Assembly: GCF_003205835.1 (NCBI RefSeq)
Contig: NZ_CP029773.1
Span: forward strand, 4,434,501 to 4,498,500
Source: Stenotrophomonas maltophilia
Lineage (GTDB): Bacteria; Pseudomonadota; Gammaproteobacteria; Xanthomonadales; Xanthomonadaceae
Direction of reading: 5' to 3'
Length of the DNA stretch: 64,000 nucleotides
Both the position numbers and the translations under genes were made by a program. Below the pieces are notes generated by a model. That model was not told the origin of the DNA. It did not search any database and saw only the letters and a list, made by a program, of their open reading frames with translations. This document shows, in pieces, positions 37,184 through 45,565 of the stretch (its first letter is position 1; each line of letters begins with the position of its first letter).

Positions 37184-37666
37184 ATGATCCGCCCCCTGAC
37201 CCTGCTGCTGTGCCTGGCCCTGCCGGGAACCGTGCTGGCCCAGTCCGCCGCTGGCGCCACCGCGCCGCAGGCCGCCGGCCTGAACCTGACGCTGCCGCAG
37301 GCGCCGATGCGCTACCTCAACGATCCGGCCCTGCAGCAGGACCCGCCGGGCACGTACTACGGTGACAAGAGCGGCCCGCGCGTGCACGACGACGCGAAGA
37401 TCGCCGACGTCACCGACGACAAGGTCAAAGTGTCCGGCAGCTTCACCACCGGCATCGGCTATTCCAAGAACGGTGGCAACAGCCACTACAACGCCGCCAC
37501 GCTGAACCTCAGCAAGAACTACACCACCGATGAAGGCAAGACCCACGGGGTCAACGTCAACATCCACGTGAGCGAAGGCAAGGGCCCGGGCTTCTACGGC
37601 CCGTACGGCGGCTACTACGGCCGCGGCCCGGGCTACTGGGATTACCCGCCACCGTTTGGTTGGTAA
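37184..37666 (+). CDS. Hypothetical secreted protein with Gly/Tyr/Pro-rich tail
   Basis: 160 residues. Signal peptide MIRPLTLLLCLALPGTVLAQ with cleavage after residue 19 or so. The middle is polar with a beta-like repeat (VKVSGSFTTGIGYSKNGGNS, AATLNLSKNYTTDEGKT). The last 25 residues are rich in Gly, Tyr and Pro (GPYGGYYGRGPGYWDYPPP). No family recognised; exported, possibly cell-surface. Confidence 0.68.
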   Translation: MIRPLTLLLCLALPGTVLAQSAAGATAPQAAGLNLTLPQAPMRYLNDPALQQDPPGTYYGDKSGPRVHDDAKIADVTDDKVKVSGSFTTGIGYSKNGGNSHYNAATLNLSKNYTTDEGKTHGVNVNIHVSEGKGPGFYGPYGGYYGRGPGYWDYPPPFGW

Positions 37667-37679
37667 GCGCCGCATCGGG

Positions 37680-37790
37680 CCTGGGCCGACCAGGGTCGGC
37701 CGCTACCGCTGCGTACGCTTGGTAGGTGTCGACCTTGGTCGACACGCTTTCTCCCCCTGTGCCGGCCAGCGGCCGGCACCTACCGGCACG
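37680..37790. repeat. Three REP/SMAG palindromes of different stem types
   Basis: GGCCGACCAGGGTCGGCCGC TAC (minus, stem GCCGACC/GGTCGGC), GTAGGTGTCGACCTTGGTCG ACAC (plus, about 37722-37745) and GTGCCGGCCAGCGGCCGGCA CCTAC (minus, about 37759-37783). They fill the space between convergent genes. Confidence 0.78.
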
Positions 37791-37794
37791 CGAA

Positions 37795-38229
37795 TCAATC
37801 CAGCCAGCCATCGCGCTCGCTGTGCAGGATGCGGCCGTCATAGCCGCTCAGGCGCACGTCCACCTTCTGGTTGCGGGCATTGCGGGCTTCCAGCGACCAG
37901 GTCGCACCATCGCGTTCCAGCGAATGGATCTCGCGCAGGCCATGCGCCTGTGCCCGTGCCAGCACCTGCTCGGTGGTCAACAGCGCGCGGCCGCTGTGCT
38001 CGTCGAAGATCTCGCCGGTCTTGGGGTCAACGTAGACCTCGCTGAAGCGGCCATCGGCGCGGCTCACGTCAGCCTCCCACAGGCCATCATCGCGTTCGAT
38101 CTCGTGGATCTGGGTGTAGCCGGCCTTGCGCAGGGTCTGTTCGACCTGGGCCATGCCCAGCGGTGCAGCCTGTGCGGCCGGTGCGATGGCCAGCAGAGCA
38201 ACAGTGGCGAGGGTGAGCGACTTCAACAT
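37795..38229 (-). CDS. Periplasmic protein with two PepSY-like repeats
   Basis: 144 residues with a signal peptide (LATVALLAIAPAAQA, cleavage near residue 21). Two homologous halves, each with the PepSY pattern of helix plus strands: MAQVEQTLRKAGYTQIHEIE/VYVDPKTGEIF and EQVLARAQAHGLREIHSLE/VRLSGYDGRILHSE. AGGAG precedes the ATG. PepSY proteins are thought to inhibit proteases or sense the periplasm. Divergent from a second PepSY gene and a two-component system. Confidence 0.82.
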   Translation of the reverse strand: MLKSLTLATVALLAIAPAAQAAPLGMAQVEQTLRKAGYTQIHEIERDDGLWEADVSRADGRFSEVYVDPKTGEIFDEHSGRALLTTEQVLARAQAHGLREIHSLERDGATWSLEARNARNQKVDVRLSGYDGRILHSERDGWLD

Positions 38230-38380
38230 GGGGGTTCTCCTGTTCGTGTTCGTGGCCGGACCATCCCGGCAACGCCACAATGCACCCCGTGGTTAACAGC
38301 TCCTTAGCCGGCACTGTTAGCCAGCTGTTACTCAGCCCCGGCACACTCACGCCTGTTCCTACAGCCCGCCCTGCGCCCCG

Positions 38381-38671
38381 ATGCTCTCCACCCTGCCCCT
38401 GCTGCTGGCCCTGGCCAGCGCCCCCACCGCCGCCGCACCGGCACAGGACCCGGCGCAGCAGGTCGCGCGTCGCGCCGTGCAGCAGGGCCGCTACGTGCCG
38501 TTGGAAAGCGTGGTGCGCGATGCGCTCAAGCGCTTTCCGGGCCAGCTGCTGGAAGTGGAACTGGACGATGGCGTCTACGAAGTGGAGATCCTGCGCGGCG
38601 ACGGCGTGGTGGTGGAGCTGGACTATGATGCGCGGAGTGGAAAGCTGCTGAAGACGGAACTGGACGACTGA
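38381..38671 (+). CDS. Small PepSY-domain protein, first gene of a two-component operon
   Basis: 96 residues. Signal peptide (MLSTLPLLLALASAPTAAAP), then one PepSY domain with ARRAVQQGRYVPLESVVRDA and YEVEILRGDGVVVELDYDAR. Its TGA overlaps the response-regulator ATG (TGATG), so it is made together with the regulator and kinase. A role as periplasmic accessory sensor for the kinase is inferred from position. Confidence 0.82.
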   Translation: MLSTLPLLLALASAPTAAAPAQDPAQQVARRAVQQGRYVPLESVVRDALKRFPGQLLEVELDDGVYEVEILRGDGVVVELDYDARSGKLLKTELDD

Positions 38672-39330
38672 TGCGCATCCTGTTGGCTGAAGACGATGCC
38701 GCGCTGGCACAGCGCCTGCTGCCGTTGCTGGAGCAGGCAGGCTACGTGGTCGAGGTGGTCGCCGACGGCCGCCAGGCCGAGGAGATCGGCCAGATCGAGG
38801 ATCTGCAGGCGGCCATCGTCGACCTGGGCCTGCCCGGGCTGGATGGATTGAGCGTGATCGAGCGCTGGCGCGGCAATGGCCGCAGCTTCCCGGTGCTGAT
38901 ACTGACCGCGCGCGGGCGCTGGCATGACAAACTGGCCGGCTTTGACGCCGGTGCCGACGATTACCTCACCAAACCCTTCCAGCCCGACGAACTGGTGCTG
39001 CGCCTGCGTGCACTGATCCGCCGCAGCCACGGCCACGCCAGCCCACGCCTGCACTGCGGTCCGCTGCAACTGGACGTCAACGCCGGCCGCTTTGAACTGG
39101 ATGGGCAGGTGTTGCCGCTGAGCCCGCAGGAGTTCCGCGTGTTGAGTTACTTCATCCACCACACCGGCAGCGTGATCAGCCGCGACCGCCTCGGCGAGCA
39201 GGTCTTCGAAGGTGGCTACGATCCGGATTCGAACGCGCTGGACGTGCTGCTCGGGCGGTTGCGCCGCAAGCTGGGCATTGACCTGATCCATACCGTGCGC
39301 GGCCAGGGTTGGCGGCTGGCAGAGGCATGA
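38671..39330 (+). CDS. OmpR/PhoP-family response regulator
   Basis: 219 residues. Receiver domain with phospho-acceptor Asp51 (AAIVDLGLPGLDG), acidic pair at residues 8-9 and Lys in DDYLTKPFQPDE. A winged-helix OmpR-type DNA-binding domain follows (SPQEFRVLSYFIHHTGSVIS, DVLLGRLRRKLG). Overlaps the kinase gene by four bases. Confidence 0.93.
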   Translation: MRILLAEDDAALAQRLLPLLEQAGYVVEVVADGRQAEEIGQIEDLQAAIVDLGLPGLDGLSVIERWRGNGRSFPVLILTARGRWHDKLAGFDAGADDYLTKPFQPDELVLRLRALIRRSHGHASPRLHCGPLQLDVNAGRFELDGQVLPLSPQEFRVLSYFIHHTGSVISRDRLGEQVFEGGYDPDSNALDVLLGRLRRKLGIDLIHTVRGQGWRLAEA

Positions 39331-40655
39331 GCGCGCGGCAACCTTCGTTGCGCCGGCGGCTGCTGCTGGTGGCCGGCATCGGCCTGGTGCTGGTCTCGGC
39401 ACTGGCCAGCGTCCTGCTGGGCGAACTGTTCAAGCGCAGCGCGCATGACCGCCTCGACCACGAACTGCAGCAGGACATGCTGACCCTGCTCGCGCAGGCG
39501 GAAGTGGATCCGGAAGGGCAGCTGCGCCTGCGCCAGGAACCGAACGACGCGCGCTTCCAGCGGGTGTTTTCCGGTGCGTACTGGCAGATCGCCGACAGCC
39601 AGGGCAAGGTGCTGCTGCAGTCACGCTCGCTGTGGGACCAGACCCTGGCCGCCAGCGCCGATGGCCCGGTCGAGCGCAACCTGGGCGGGCCGATGCAGCA
39701 ATCGCTGCGTGCGCGCGTGCAGCAGGTGCGCCTGCCCCGCGCCACGCAGACCTATGTGGCCGTGGTGGCCAACGACCGCAGTGCGCTGGATGCCGACATC
39801 GCCGCATTCCGCCAGCGCAGTGCGTTGGCACTGGGCATCCTGGTTGCGGCCTGGCTGGCGGTGCTGGCCAGCCAGGTGCACTTCGGCCTGCGCCCGCTGC
39901 GTGGGCTGGGCCAGCAGCTGGAACGCATCCGCCGTGGCGAGGCCGAACGCATCGACCGCAGCCAGCTGGACCGGGAAATCGCGCCGCTGGCCGATGAGCT
40001 CGATGCGTTGCTGGACCATCACCAGCGCATGGTCGCGCGCGCGCGCAGCAGCGCCGAGGACCTGGCACATGCACTGAAGACGCCGCTGAGCGTTCTGGCC
40101 GCTGAAGCGCAGGGCGAAGGCCGCGACTGGCGCCGCACCCTGCACGAACAGGGCGCACGCATGCGCGCCAGCATCGACCGCTATCTGGCCGCCGGTCTGG
40201 CCGTGGACCATCGCCAGCGCAGCGAGGTGGCCCCGGCTGCCGAAGCACTGTGCCGGCTGATGACCCGCGTGCATGCCGGCCGTCGCATCCGCTTCCAGAT
40301 GGACGTTGCGCCGGGCCTGGCCTTTGCCGGTGCCAGCACCGACCTGGAGGAAATGCTCGGCAACCTGATGGACAACGCCGGCAAGTGGGCGCGCAGCGAA
40401 GTCCGCCTGCGTGCCCTGGCCCAGAACGACCGGCTGCATATCGAGGTGCGCGATGACGGCCCCGGGCTGGACAAGACCAAGCTGGAAAGTGTCCTGCAGC
40501 GCGGCGTGCGCCTGGACGAGCGGGTGGAAGGCAGTGGATTGGGCCTGGCGATCGCTGCGGAGATCGCGGCCAGCCACGATGGGTCACTGCGCCTGTCGAA
40601 TGAAAACCCGGGATTGCGCGCGCGGCTGGAACTGCCGCTGGCGCCGACTGACTGA
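39327..40655 (+). CDS. Sensor histidine kinase (PhoQ/QseC-like)
   Basis: 442 residues. Helix 1 at about 10-32, a periplasmic sensor (33-165) and helix 2 at 167-185, then HAMP, the phospho-acceptor His248 in DLAHALKTPLSVL (H-A-L-K-T-P-L variant), and an ATP domain with N box NLMDNAGKWA, DDGPGLD and GSGLGLAI. ATG 39327 overlaps the regulator stop (ATGA). With the two PepSY proteins it probably senses periplasmic conditions such as cations or cationic peptides. Confidence 0.92.
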   Translation: MSARQPSLRRRLLLVAGIGLVLVSALASVLLGELFKRSAHDRLDHELQQDMLTLLAQAEVDPEGQLRLRQEPNDARFQRVFSGAYWQIADSQGKVLLQSRSLWDQTLAASADGPVERNLGGPMQQSLRARVQQVRLPRATQTYVAVVANDRSALDADIAAFRQRSALALGILVAAWLAVLASQVHFGLRPLRGLGQQLERIRRGEAERIDRSQLDREIAPLADELDALLDHHQRMVARARSSAEDLAHALKTPLSVLAAEAQGEGRDWRRTLHEQGARMRASIDRYLAAGLAVDHRQRSEVAPAAEALCRLMTRVHAGRRIRFQMDVAPGLAFAGASTDLEEMLGNLMDNAGKWARSEVRLRALAQNDRLHIEVRDDGPGLDKTKLESVLQRGVRLDERVEGSGLGLAIAAEIAASHDGSLRLSNENPGLRARLELPLAPTD

Positions 40656-40730
40656 GTGGAGCCGAGGCGTACCCAGGCGCAGCCGAGCGTGGGTTCGCTC
40701 TACAACGGACGATGAGGCAACGGGCTGCTG

Positions 40731-40757
40731 TAGGGCCGAGCCCATGCTCGGCTCGGC
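40731..40757 (+). repeat. REP palindrome with stem GCCGAGC/GCTCGGC
   Basis: GTAGGGCCGAGCCCATGCTC GGC after the kinase gene, with a GTAG head. A degenerate copy precedes it at about 40680-40705. Confidence 0.7.
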
Positions 40758-40765
40758 GCGTCCCA

Positions 40766-41086
40766 TCAACGGTGATGCATCCACCAGCAGTCAATCGCGT
40801 CCAGCACGATGTGGATGATCAAACCGATGCCGAACAACCGCGTTTTCTTCGGCACGCACAGCCCCGCATAGACCGCGATGGCCGGTGCGGTGTGCAAGGG
40901 GTGGAACCCGATGCTGCAGCGGTTCGGCGCATAGATCGGATCGGCCAGCAGATGATCCAGATCGATGATCCAGCCCAGCAGCATCAGCAACCACGCCGAG
41001 GCGAAGCGCTTGCGCCAGAACAGCCATGCCAGCAGGGCTGGCACGGCGGCATGCAGGAACAGGTGGAAGATCGCGCGCGCGCTCAT
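40766..41086 (-). CDS. Small membrane protein, resembles DUF6122
   Basis: 106 residues with four hydrophobic segments. Polar residues inside the helices (FHLFLHAAVP, IIDLDHLLADP, HTAPAIAVYAG, HIVLDAIDCWWMHH) give a His/Asp pattern like that of membrane metal-dependent hydrolases of the YdjM/LexA-binding type. Function unknown. Start at 41086; stop is next to a REP element. Confidence 0.72.
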   Translation of the reverse strand: MSARAIFHLFLHAAVPALLAWLFWRKRFASAWLLMLLGWIIDLDHLLADPIYAPNRCSIGFHPLHTAPAIAVYAGLCVPKKTRLFGIGLIIHIVLDAIDCWWMHHR

Positions 41087-41093
41087 CGGGGCC

Positions 41094-41119
41094 GGTAGCG
41101 CCGGGCCATGCCCGGCGTT
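41094..41119 (+). repeat. REP palindrome with stem GCCGGGC/GCCCGGC
   Basis: GTAGCGCCGGGCCATGCCCG GCGTT, GTAG head, between the DUF6122-like gene and speA. Confidence 0.75.
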
Positions 41120-41129
41120 CCCGTTGACC

Positions 41130-43019
41130 TCACACCAGCGGTTCGTCGGACAGGTAGGTGTAACCGGTCAGGCCGGCTTCCAGCGCCTCCGACAGCTCCT
41201 GCGCACGTTCCGGCGACAGCTGCGCCTCGGCCACGCGCTGCGCATAGGTGGCGCGCAGTTCGTCCAGGCGGTAACCCACGTAATCCAGCATCACGTCGGT
41301 GGTGTCGCCACGGCGCTGCTGGGTGATGGCATAGCCATCGGCATCGGCCAGCACTTCCACCGCGTCGGTATCGCCGAACAGGTTGTGGATGTCGCCCAGG
41401 ATTTCCTGGTAGGCGCCGACCATGAAGAAGCCGATGCGGTAGCTCTCGCCCGGCTTCATCTTGTGCAGCGGCAGCGAGCTGTCCAGGCTCTCGTTCTCGA
41501 CATAGGTTTCCACCATGCCGTCCGAGTCGCAGGTCATGTCGGCGATGATGCCGCGACGGTCCGGGGTTTCGTCCAGGCGCTCGATCGGCACGATCGGGAA
41601 CACCTGGTCGATCGCCCACACGTCCGGGATCGATTCGAACACGCTGAAGTTGACGAAGTACTTGTCGACCAGGCGCTCGTTCAGTTCATCCAGCACCGGG
41701 CGATGGCTCTTCTCGTCGTAGCTCAGGCGCGCACGCACGCCATGTGCGATGGCGTAGAACAGATCGTCGATGCGCGCACGCTGCGGCAGGTCGATCTGGC
41801 CCAGCGCATAGCTGGCCAGGCCTTCGGCGTGGAAGTGCTGTGCTTCCTGGAACAGCTCCACCGCCGGGCGCACGTCCAGCTCGTCGTGGATCTCGCGCAG
41901 GTGGCGGATCGCGGCCGGCTCGTCGTCGTGCTGGTCCGGCACGCGGCCTTCCTGCGCCTCTTCCACTTCCGAGACGTTGGCGATCAGCACCGCGTGGTGC
42001 GCGGTCATCGCGCGGCCGCACTCGGTGACGATGCGCGGCGGGGTCAGGCCGAACTCTTCGCAGGCATTGGCCAGCGGCTGCACGATGTTGCTGGCGTAGG
42101 AATGCAGGCCGTAGTTGATCGAGCAGAAGCTGCGCGAACGGGTGCCTTCGTAATCCACGCCCAGGCCACCGCCCACATCGACGTGGGTGATCTTCGCGCC
42201 CAGGCGCGACAGCTCCACGAAGTAGCGGGTGGCTTCGCGCATGCCGTTGGCGATGTCGCGCACGTTGGAGATCTGCGAACCCATGTGGAAGTGCAGCAGG
42301 TTCAGGCAGTCGGCATACTCGGTGTCACGCAGCGACTTCCACAGGTCCAGCAGCTGGCGCGGCGACAGGCCGAACTTGGCCTTGTCGCCGCCGCTGTTCT
42401 GCCACTTGCCGGCGCCCAGCGAGGCCAGGCGCATGCGCACGCCCAGGCCCGGCTTCACGTCCAGCGCCTTGGACTCTTCCAGCACCAGCTTCAGCTCGGA
42501 CGGCTTCTCGATGACGATGAAGGTCTGCAGGCCCAGCTTGCGGCCGATCAGGGCCAGGCGGATGTACTCGCGGTCCTTGTAACCGTTGCAGACGATCAGG
42601 CCACCCGGGCGCGACAGCGCCAGTACGGCCATCAGCTCGGGCTTGCTGCCCGCTTCCAGGCCGAAGCCTTCGCCGTGGTGGCTGGCCAGGGTGCCGGCCA
42701 CGCCGCGGGTCTGGTTGACCTTGATCGGGTACACGGCGGTGTAGCCGCCGCTGTATTCCCAGTCCTGCTGGGCCTGGCCGAAGGCCGCCTGCAGCTTGCC
42801 CAGGCGCTGGCCGAGGATATCCGGGAAGCGCACCAGCAACGGCAGCTTGGCGCCGGCCGCACGGGCCGCGTCGACCACCTTGGGCAGCGACACCACCGGG
42901 CCGTCCGCCCCGGTCGGTCTCACCACCATGTGCCCGGCCTGATCCACGTCGAAGTAACCGTCCGCCCAATGCGGGATCGAGTAGGTCTTGCGGGCTTGGT
43001 CGAGGGACCAATCGGTCAT
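41130..43019 (-). CDS. speA: Biosynthetic arginine decarboxylase
   Basis: 629-residue PLP enzyme (fold type III) making agmatine from arginine. PLP lysine in VYPIKVNQTR, phosphate-binding GVDYEGTRSR-type region preceded by HVDVGGGLGVDYEG, substrate motif near the C terminus CDSDGMVETYVENE (Asp-Ser-Asp/Cys-Asp type) and GAYQEILGDIHNLFGDTDAV. ATG 43019; the upstream extension is not conserved. Divergent from speE, so agmatine-derived putrescine and spermidine synthesis genes share one intergenic region. Confidence 0.96.
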   Translation of the reverse strand: MTDWSLDQARKTYSIPHWADGYFDVDQAGHMVVRPTGADGPVVSLPKVVDAARAAGAKLPLLVRFPDILGQRLGKLQAAFGQAQQDWEYSGGYTAVYPIKVNQTRGVAGTLASHHGEGFGLEAGSKPELMAVLALSRPGGLIVCNGYKDREYIRLALIGRKLGLQTFIVIEKPSELKLVLEESKALDVKPGLGVRMRLASLGAGKWQNSGGDKAKFGLSPRQLLDLWKSLRDTEYADCLNLLHFHMGSQISNVRDIANGMREATRYFVELSRLGAKITHVDVGGGLGVDYEGTRSRSFCSINYGLHSYASNIVQPLANACEEFGLTPPRIVTECGRAMTAHHAVLIANVSEVEEAQEGRVPDQHDDEPAAIRHLREIHDELDVRPAVELFQEAQHFHAEGLASYALGQIDLPQRARIDDLFYAIAHGVRARLSYDEKSHRPVLDELNERLVDKYFVNFSVFESIPDVWAIDQVFPIVPIERLDETPDRRGIIADMTCDSDGMVETYVENESLDSSLPLHKMKPGESYRIGFFMVGAYQEILGDIHNLFGDTDAVEVLADADGYAITQQRRGDTTDVMLDYVGYRLDELRATYAQRVAEAQLSPERAQELSEALEAGLTGYTYLSDEPLV

Positions 43020-43051
43020 TTCAGTCGGCCTTGTTGGCAATAAAAGGGGGG

Positions 43052-43091
43052 GCATGATAACGCCTATATGCCCACAGGTTCGTTATCATGC
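43052..43091. promoter_or_regulatory. Inverted repeat between speA and speE, candidate shared operator
   Basis: Perfect 11-bp arms GCATGATAACG (43052-43062) and CGTTATCATGC (43081-43091) with an 18-base spacer. The left arm is 33 bases from the speA start; the right arm is 120 bases before the speE start. Both arms contain TATCAT, which could serve as a -10 element on each strand, but matching -35 boxes were not found. Confidence 0.45.
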
Positions 43092-43210
43092 GCGCCCGCG
43101 CCCGTGACAGGTTTCAACCTGAACGGGCCGATCCGTCCGGATGTGGCATCTGTGCCACGCGGCCCCGCCCGCCAGCCCGGCTTCACCTCTCCGAACAGGA
43201 CTGTTTTCAA

Positions 43211-44065
43211 ATGACTGACAGCAACAACTGGTACATCGAGCACTTCGAGCGCACCGGCTCGGCCATCGGCTACCGCATCACCGGCAAGCTGGACGAGGTG
43301 CAGTCGCCGTTCCAGAAGATCGAGATCTTCCAGACCACCGACTGGGGCAACCTGATGACCATCGACGGGGCCATCATGCTGACCAGCAAGGACAACTTCT
43401 TCTACCACGAGATGATCAGCCACCCGGTGCTGTTCACCCACGCCGCGCCCAAGCGCGTGGTGATCATCGGTGGCGGCGACTGCGGCACCCTGCGCGAAGT
43501 GCTCAAGCACACCGGCGTGGAGAGCGTGACCCAGTGCGATATCGACGAGCAGGTCACGGTGATGGCGCGCAAGCACTTCCCGGAACTGTGCGACTCCAAC
43601 GACGACGCCCGCGCCGAGCTGCTGTTCGACGACGGCGTGGCCTACATGGCCAACTGCCCGGCCGGCAGCGTGGACGTGGTGATCGTCGATTCGACCGACC
43701 CGGTCGGCCCCGGCGAAGGCCTGTTCAACAAGGCCTTCTACGAGAGCTGCTTCAAGGCCCTGAAGGACGACGGCATCCTGGTGCAGCAGTCCGAGTCGCC
43801 GCTGATGCAGCTGGACCTGATCAACGAAATGCGCACCGAGATGGGCAAGGCCGGCTTCGGCTCGTTCAAGACCCTGCCGTTCCCGCAGCCGTGCTACCCC
43901 ACCGGCTGGTGGAGCGTGACCATGGCGCGCAAGGGCGACAGCAGCTTCGACTTCCGCCAGGCCGACTCGGCCGCCAAGACCTTCAACACCCTGTACTACA
44001 CCGCCGCGCTGCACACCGGCGTGCTGGTGACCCCGCCGTTCGTACAGGCGGCACTGAAGGGCTGA
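43211..44065 (+). CDS. speE: Spermidine synthase
   Basis: 284 residues; transfers an aminopropyl group from decarboxylated S-adenosylmethionine to putrescine. Signature VVIIGGGDCGTLREVLKH (nucleotide site, about residue 80), QCDIDEQV, and VIVDSTDPVGPGEGLFNKAFY with the catalytic Asp. Start at 43211 after a 120-base leader that folds into small hairpins (CAGGTT/AACCTG at 43107-43120; GTGGCA/TGCCAC near 43143-43158). Followed by a strong terminator. Confidence 0.96.
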   Translation: MTDSNNWYIEHFERTGSAIGYRITGKLDEVQSPFQKIEIFQTTDWGNLMTIDGAIMLTSKDNFFYHEMISHPVLFTHAAPKRVVIIGGGDCGTLREVLKHTGVESVTQCDIDEQVTVMARKHFPELCDSNDDARAELLFDDGVAYMANCPAGSVDVVIVDSTDPVGPGEGLFNKAFYESCFKALKDDGILVQQSESPLMQLDLINEMRTEMGKAGFGSFKTLPFPQPCYPTGWWSVTMARKGDSSFDFRQADSAAKTFNTLYYTAALHTGVLVTPPFVQAALKG

Positions 44066-44074
44066 TCGGAAAGC

Positions 44075-44133
44075 GTGCCAACCAAGGTTGGCACCTACCG
44101 GGGTTGAGGCGTGCCGGCCAACGGTCGGCACCC
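44075..44133 (-). repeat. Two REP palindromes after speE
   Basis: GTGCCAACCAAGGTTGGCAC CTAC (44075-44098, minus, GTAG head) and GTGCCGGCCAACGGTCGGCA CCCAC (about 44111-44135, slightly imperfect). Confidence 0.75.
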
Positions 44134-44145
44134 ACCCATGCAAAA

Positions 44146-44179
44146 GAAAAACCCGCGCTGGCGACAGCGCGGGTTTTTT
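44146..44179 (+). terminator. Rho-independent terminator of speE
   Basis: Stem AAAACCCGCGCTG/CAGCGCGGGTTTT with a GCGA loop and a T run (44174-44179). It has an A run on the other side and may serve both directions. Confidence 0.9.
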
Positions 44180-44188
44180 CATGTTGCG

Positions 44189-44213
44189 GTAGTGCCGGCC
44201 GCTGGCCGGCAAC
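44189..44213 (+). repeat. SMAG/REP palindrome
   Basis: GTAGTGCCGGCCGCTGGCCG GCAAC; stem GCCGGCC/GGCCGGC, the standard SMAG form, 12 bases before the lpxO stop. Confidence 0.85.
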
Positions 44214-44225
44214 CTCATGTAACGA

Positions 44226-45134
44226 TCAAAGCGCCCAGATACCGGCGATCACCGCCACCACCAGGCCCCACTTGATCAGCTGGTAGGCCACCACGCTGCG
44301 CTCGCGCAGTGCCTTGGCCTTCAGGCGCACCTTGTAGACGCTGCCGAATGCCTTGTTGACGCCACCGGTCGGGTCACCCGGCAGGTTCGGCGAGGCACCA
44401 CCGGCCAGCAGCGTGGCCGCCACCGCGCGGTTGAACAGCCCCGGCAGGCCGAAGCGCAGCGGGCGGGCGATGTCGCAGAACAGGATCACGCGGTCATCGG
44501 GCGTCTCGTTGTGCGCGTGGTGGATGTAGGTCTCGTCGAACATCATCCACTCGCCGTCGCGCCAGCTCTTCTTGATGCCGTCCACTTCGATGTAGCAGCC
44601 GTCGTTGTTGGGCGTGGCCAGGCCCAGGTGCAGGCGCAGCGAACCGGCGAACGGGTCGCGGTGCGGGCGCAGTTCACTGCCCGACGGCAGCTGCGCGAAC
44701 ATCGCCGCGCGCACATCCGGCAGCGACTCCAGCAACGCGGTGGTCTTCGGGCACATCGCCTTCGCCGACGGGTGCGACGGGCCGTACCACTTCAGGTAGA
44801 AGCGCTTCCAGCCACGGCGGAAGAACGAATTGAAGCCGGCGTCGTTGAACGTGCTGGACGCGGCGATCTTCTGCGCATCGCGCAGCGCCAGCGCCTCATC
44901 GCGGATCATCTGCCAGTTCTGGCGCAGCGGCTCCAGCTGCGGGAATTCCTTGGCCGGGTCCAGGAACGGCGTGGTCGGCACCTTCGAGAACATGTACATG
45001 ACCACGTTGATCGGGGCCATGAAACTGGAGTGGTCCAGCAACTGGCGCGACCAGCGCGCGCGGACCTTGCCACGGAAGTGGATGTACAGCACGCAGGCCA
45101 CGAACAGCGCTGCAATGACGATTTTGATGATCAA
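44226..45134 (-). CDS. lpxO: Lipid A 2-hydroxylase-type Fe(II)/2-oxoglutarate dioxygenase
   Basis: 302 residues with an N-terminal helix (IIKIVIAALFVACVLYIHFR), a conserved region HSSFMAPINVVMYMFSKVP and the aspartyl/asparaginyl beta-hydroxylase fold: ELRPHRDPFAGSLRLHLGL (HxD iron ligands) and FDETYIHHAHNET (second His and Arg region). C-terminal hydrophobic helix. The start is a TTG at 45134 with GGAGGAAAG upstream; no ATG or GTG gives the right N terminus. Adds a 2-hydroxyl group to a lipid A acyl chain at the inner membrane. Confidence 0.88.
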   Translation of the reverse strand: MIIKIVIAALFVACVLYIHFRGKVRARWSRQLLDHSSFMAPINVVMYMFSKVPTTPFLDPAKEFPQLEPLRQNWQMIRDEALALRDAQKIAASSTFNDAGFNSFFRRGWKRFYLKWYGPSHPSAKAMCPKTTALLESLPDVRAAMFAQLPSGSELRPHRDPFAGSLRLHLGLATPNNDGCYIEVDGIKKSWRDGEWMMFDETYIHHAHNETPDDRVILFCDIARPLRFGLPGLFNRAVAATLLAGGASPNLPGDPTGGVNKAFGSVYKVRLKAKALRERSVVAYQLIKWGLVVAVIAGIWAL

Positions 45135-45565
45135 AGCACTTTCCTCCAGCCGCGGCCGGAACGGGAAACGGGGCGATGCACGGCCTGGCGGCCAGCACCG
45201 GTTGGGAACGCGGCAGGGGACGGGGACGTGCCGGAGGGGGCGGCCGCCGATGTCGCGGGTTAACAGCTTATGGTCGGCAGGGCGTGCGCCGGGGTCAAGC
45301 CGGACGTGCGTCGTGTTCAGCGGAACGCGAATGAATGGGCGGGATGAAGCCACAACTGCTTGATTCGCAAGCCCCCTTCCCACAAGTGAGGCAGAATTGT
45401 CCGATTGGGCGCGACGAACTGTTCCAGCCACGGCCCGACATTTCTCCGACAAATCGTGGAATAGCGAACTGGCGAGTACTAAAATTAACGAAAGCTTAGT
45501 AACTCCCTGTAACACCGGTTCGCTTGACGCTTTGCGCCACCCACCGGGTCGTCCGAGACCCCGAC
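45135..45565. other. Divergent intergenic region between lpxO and the RIO-like kinase
   Basis: 431 bases without a gene. The part from about 45440 to 45510 is AT-richer (GAGTACTAAAATTAACGAAA) and probably holds the promoter of the kinase gene. No repeat or clear operator was seen. Confidence 0.45.

Noticed and set aside
40965..43043. 690-codon plus-strand open frame
   Set aside because: Antisense shadow of speA, which has all PLP-enzyme motifs.
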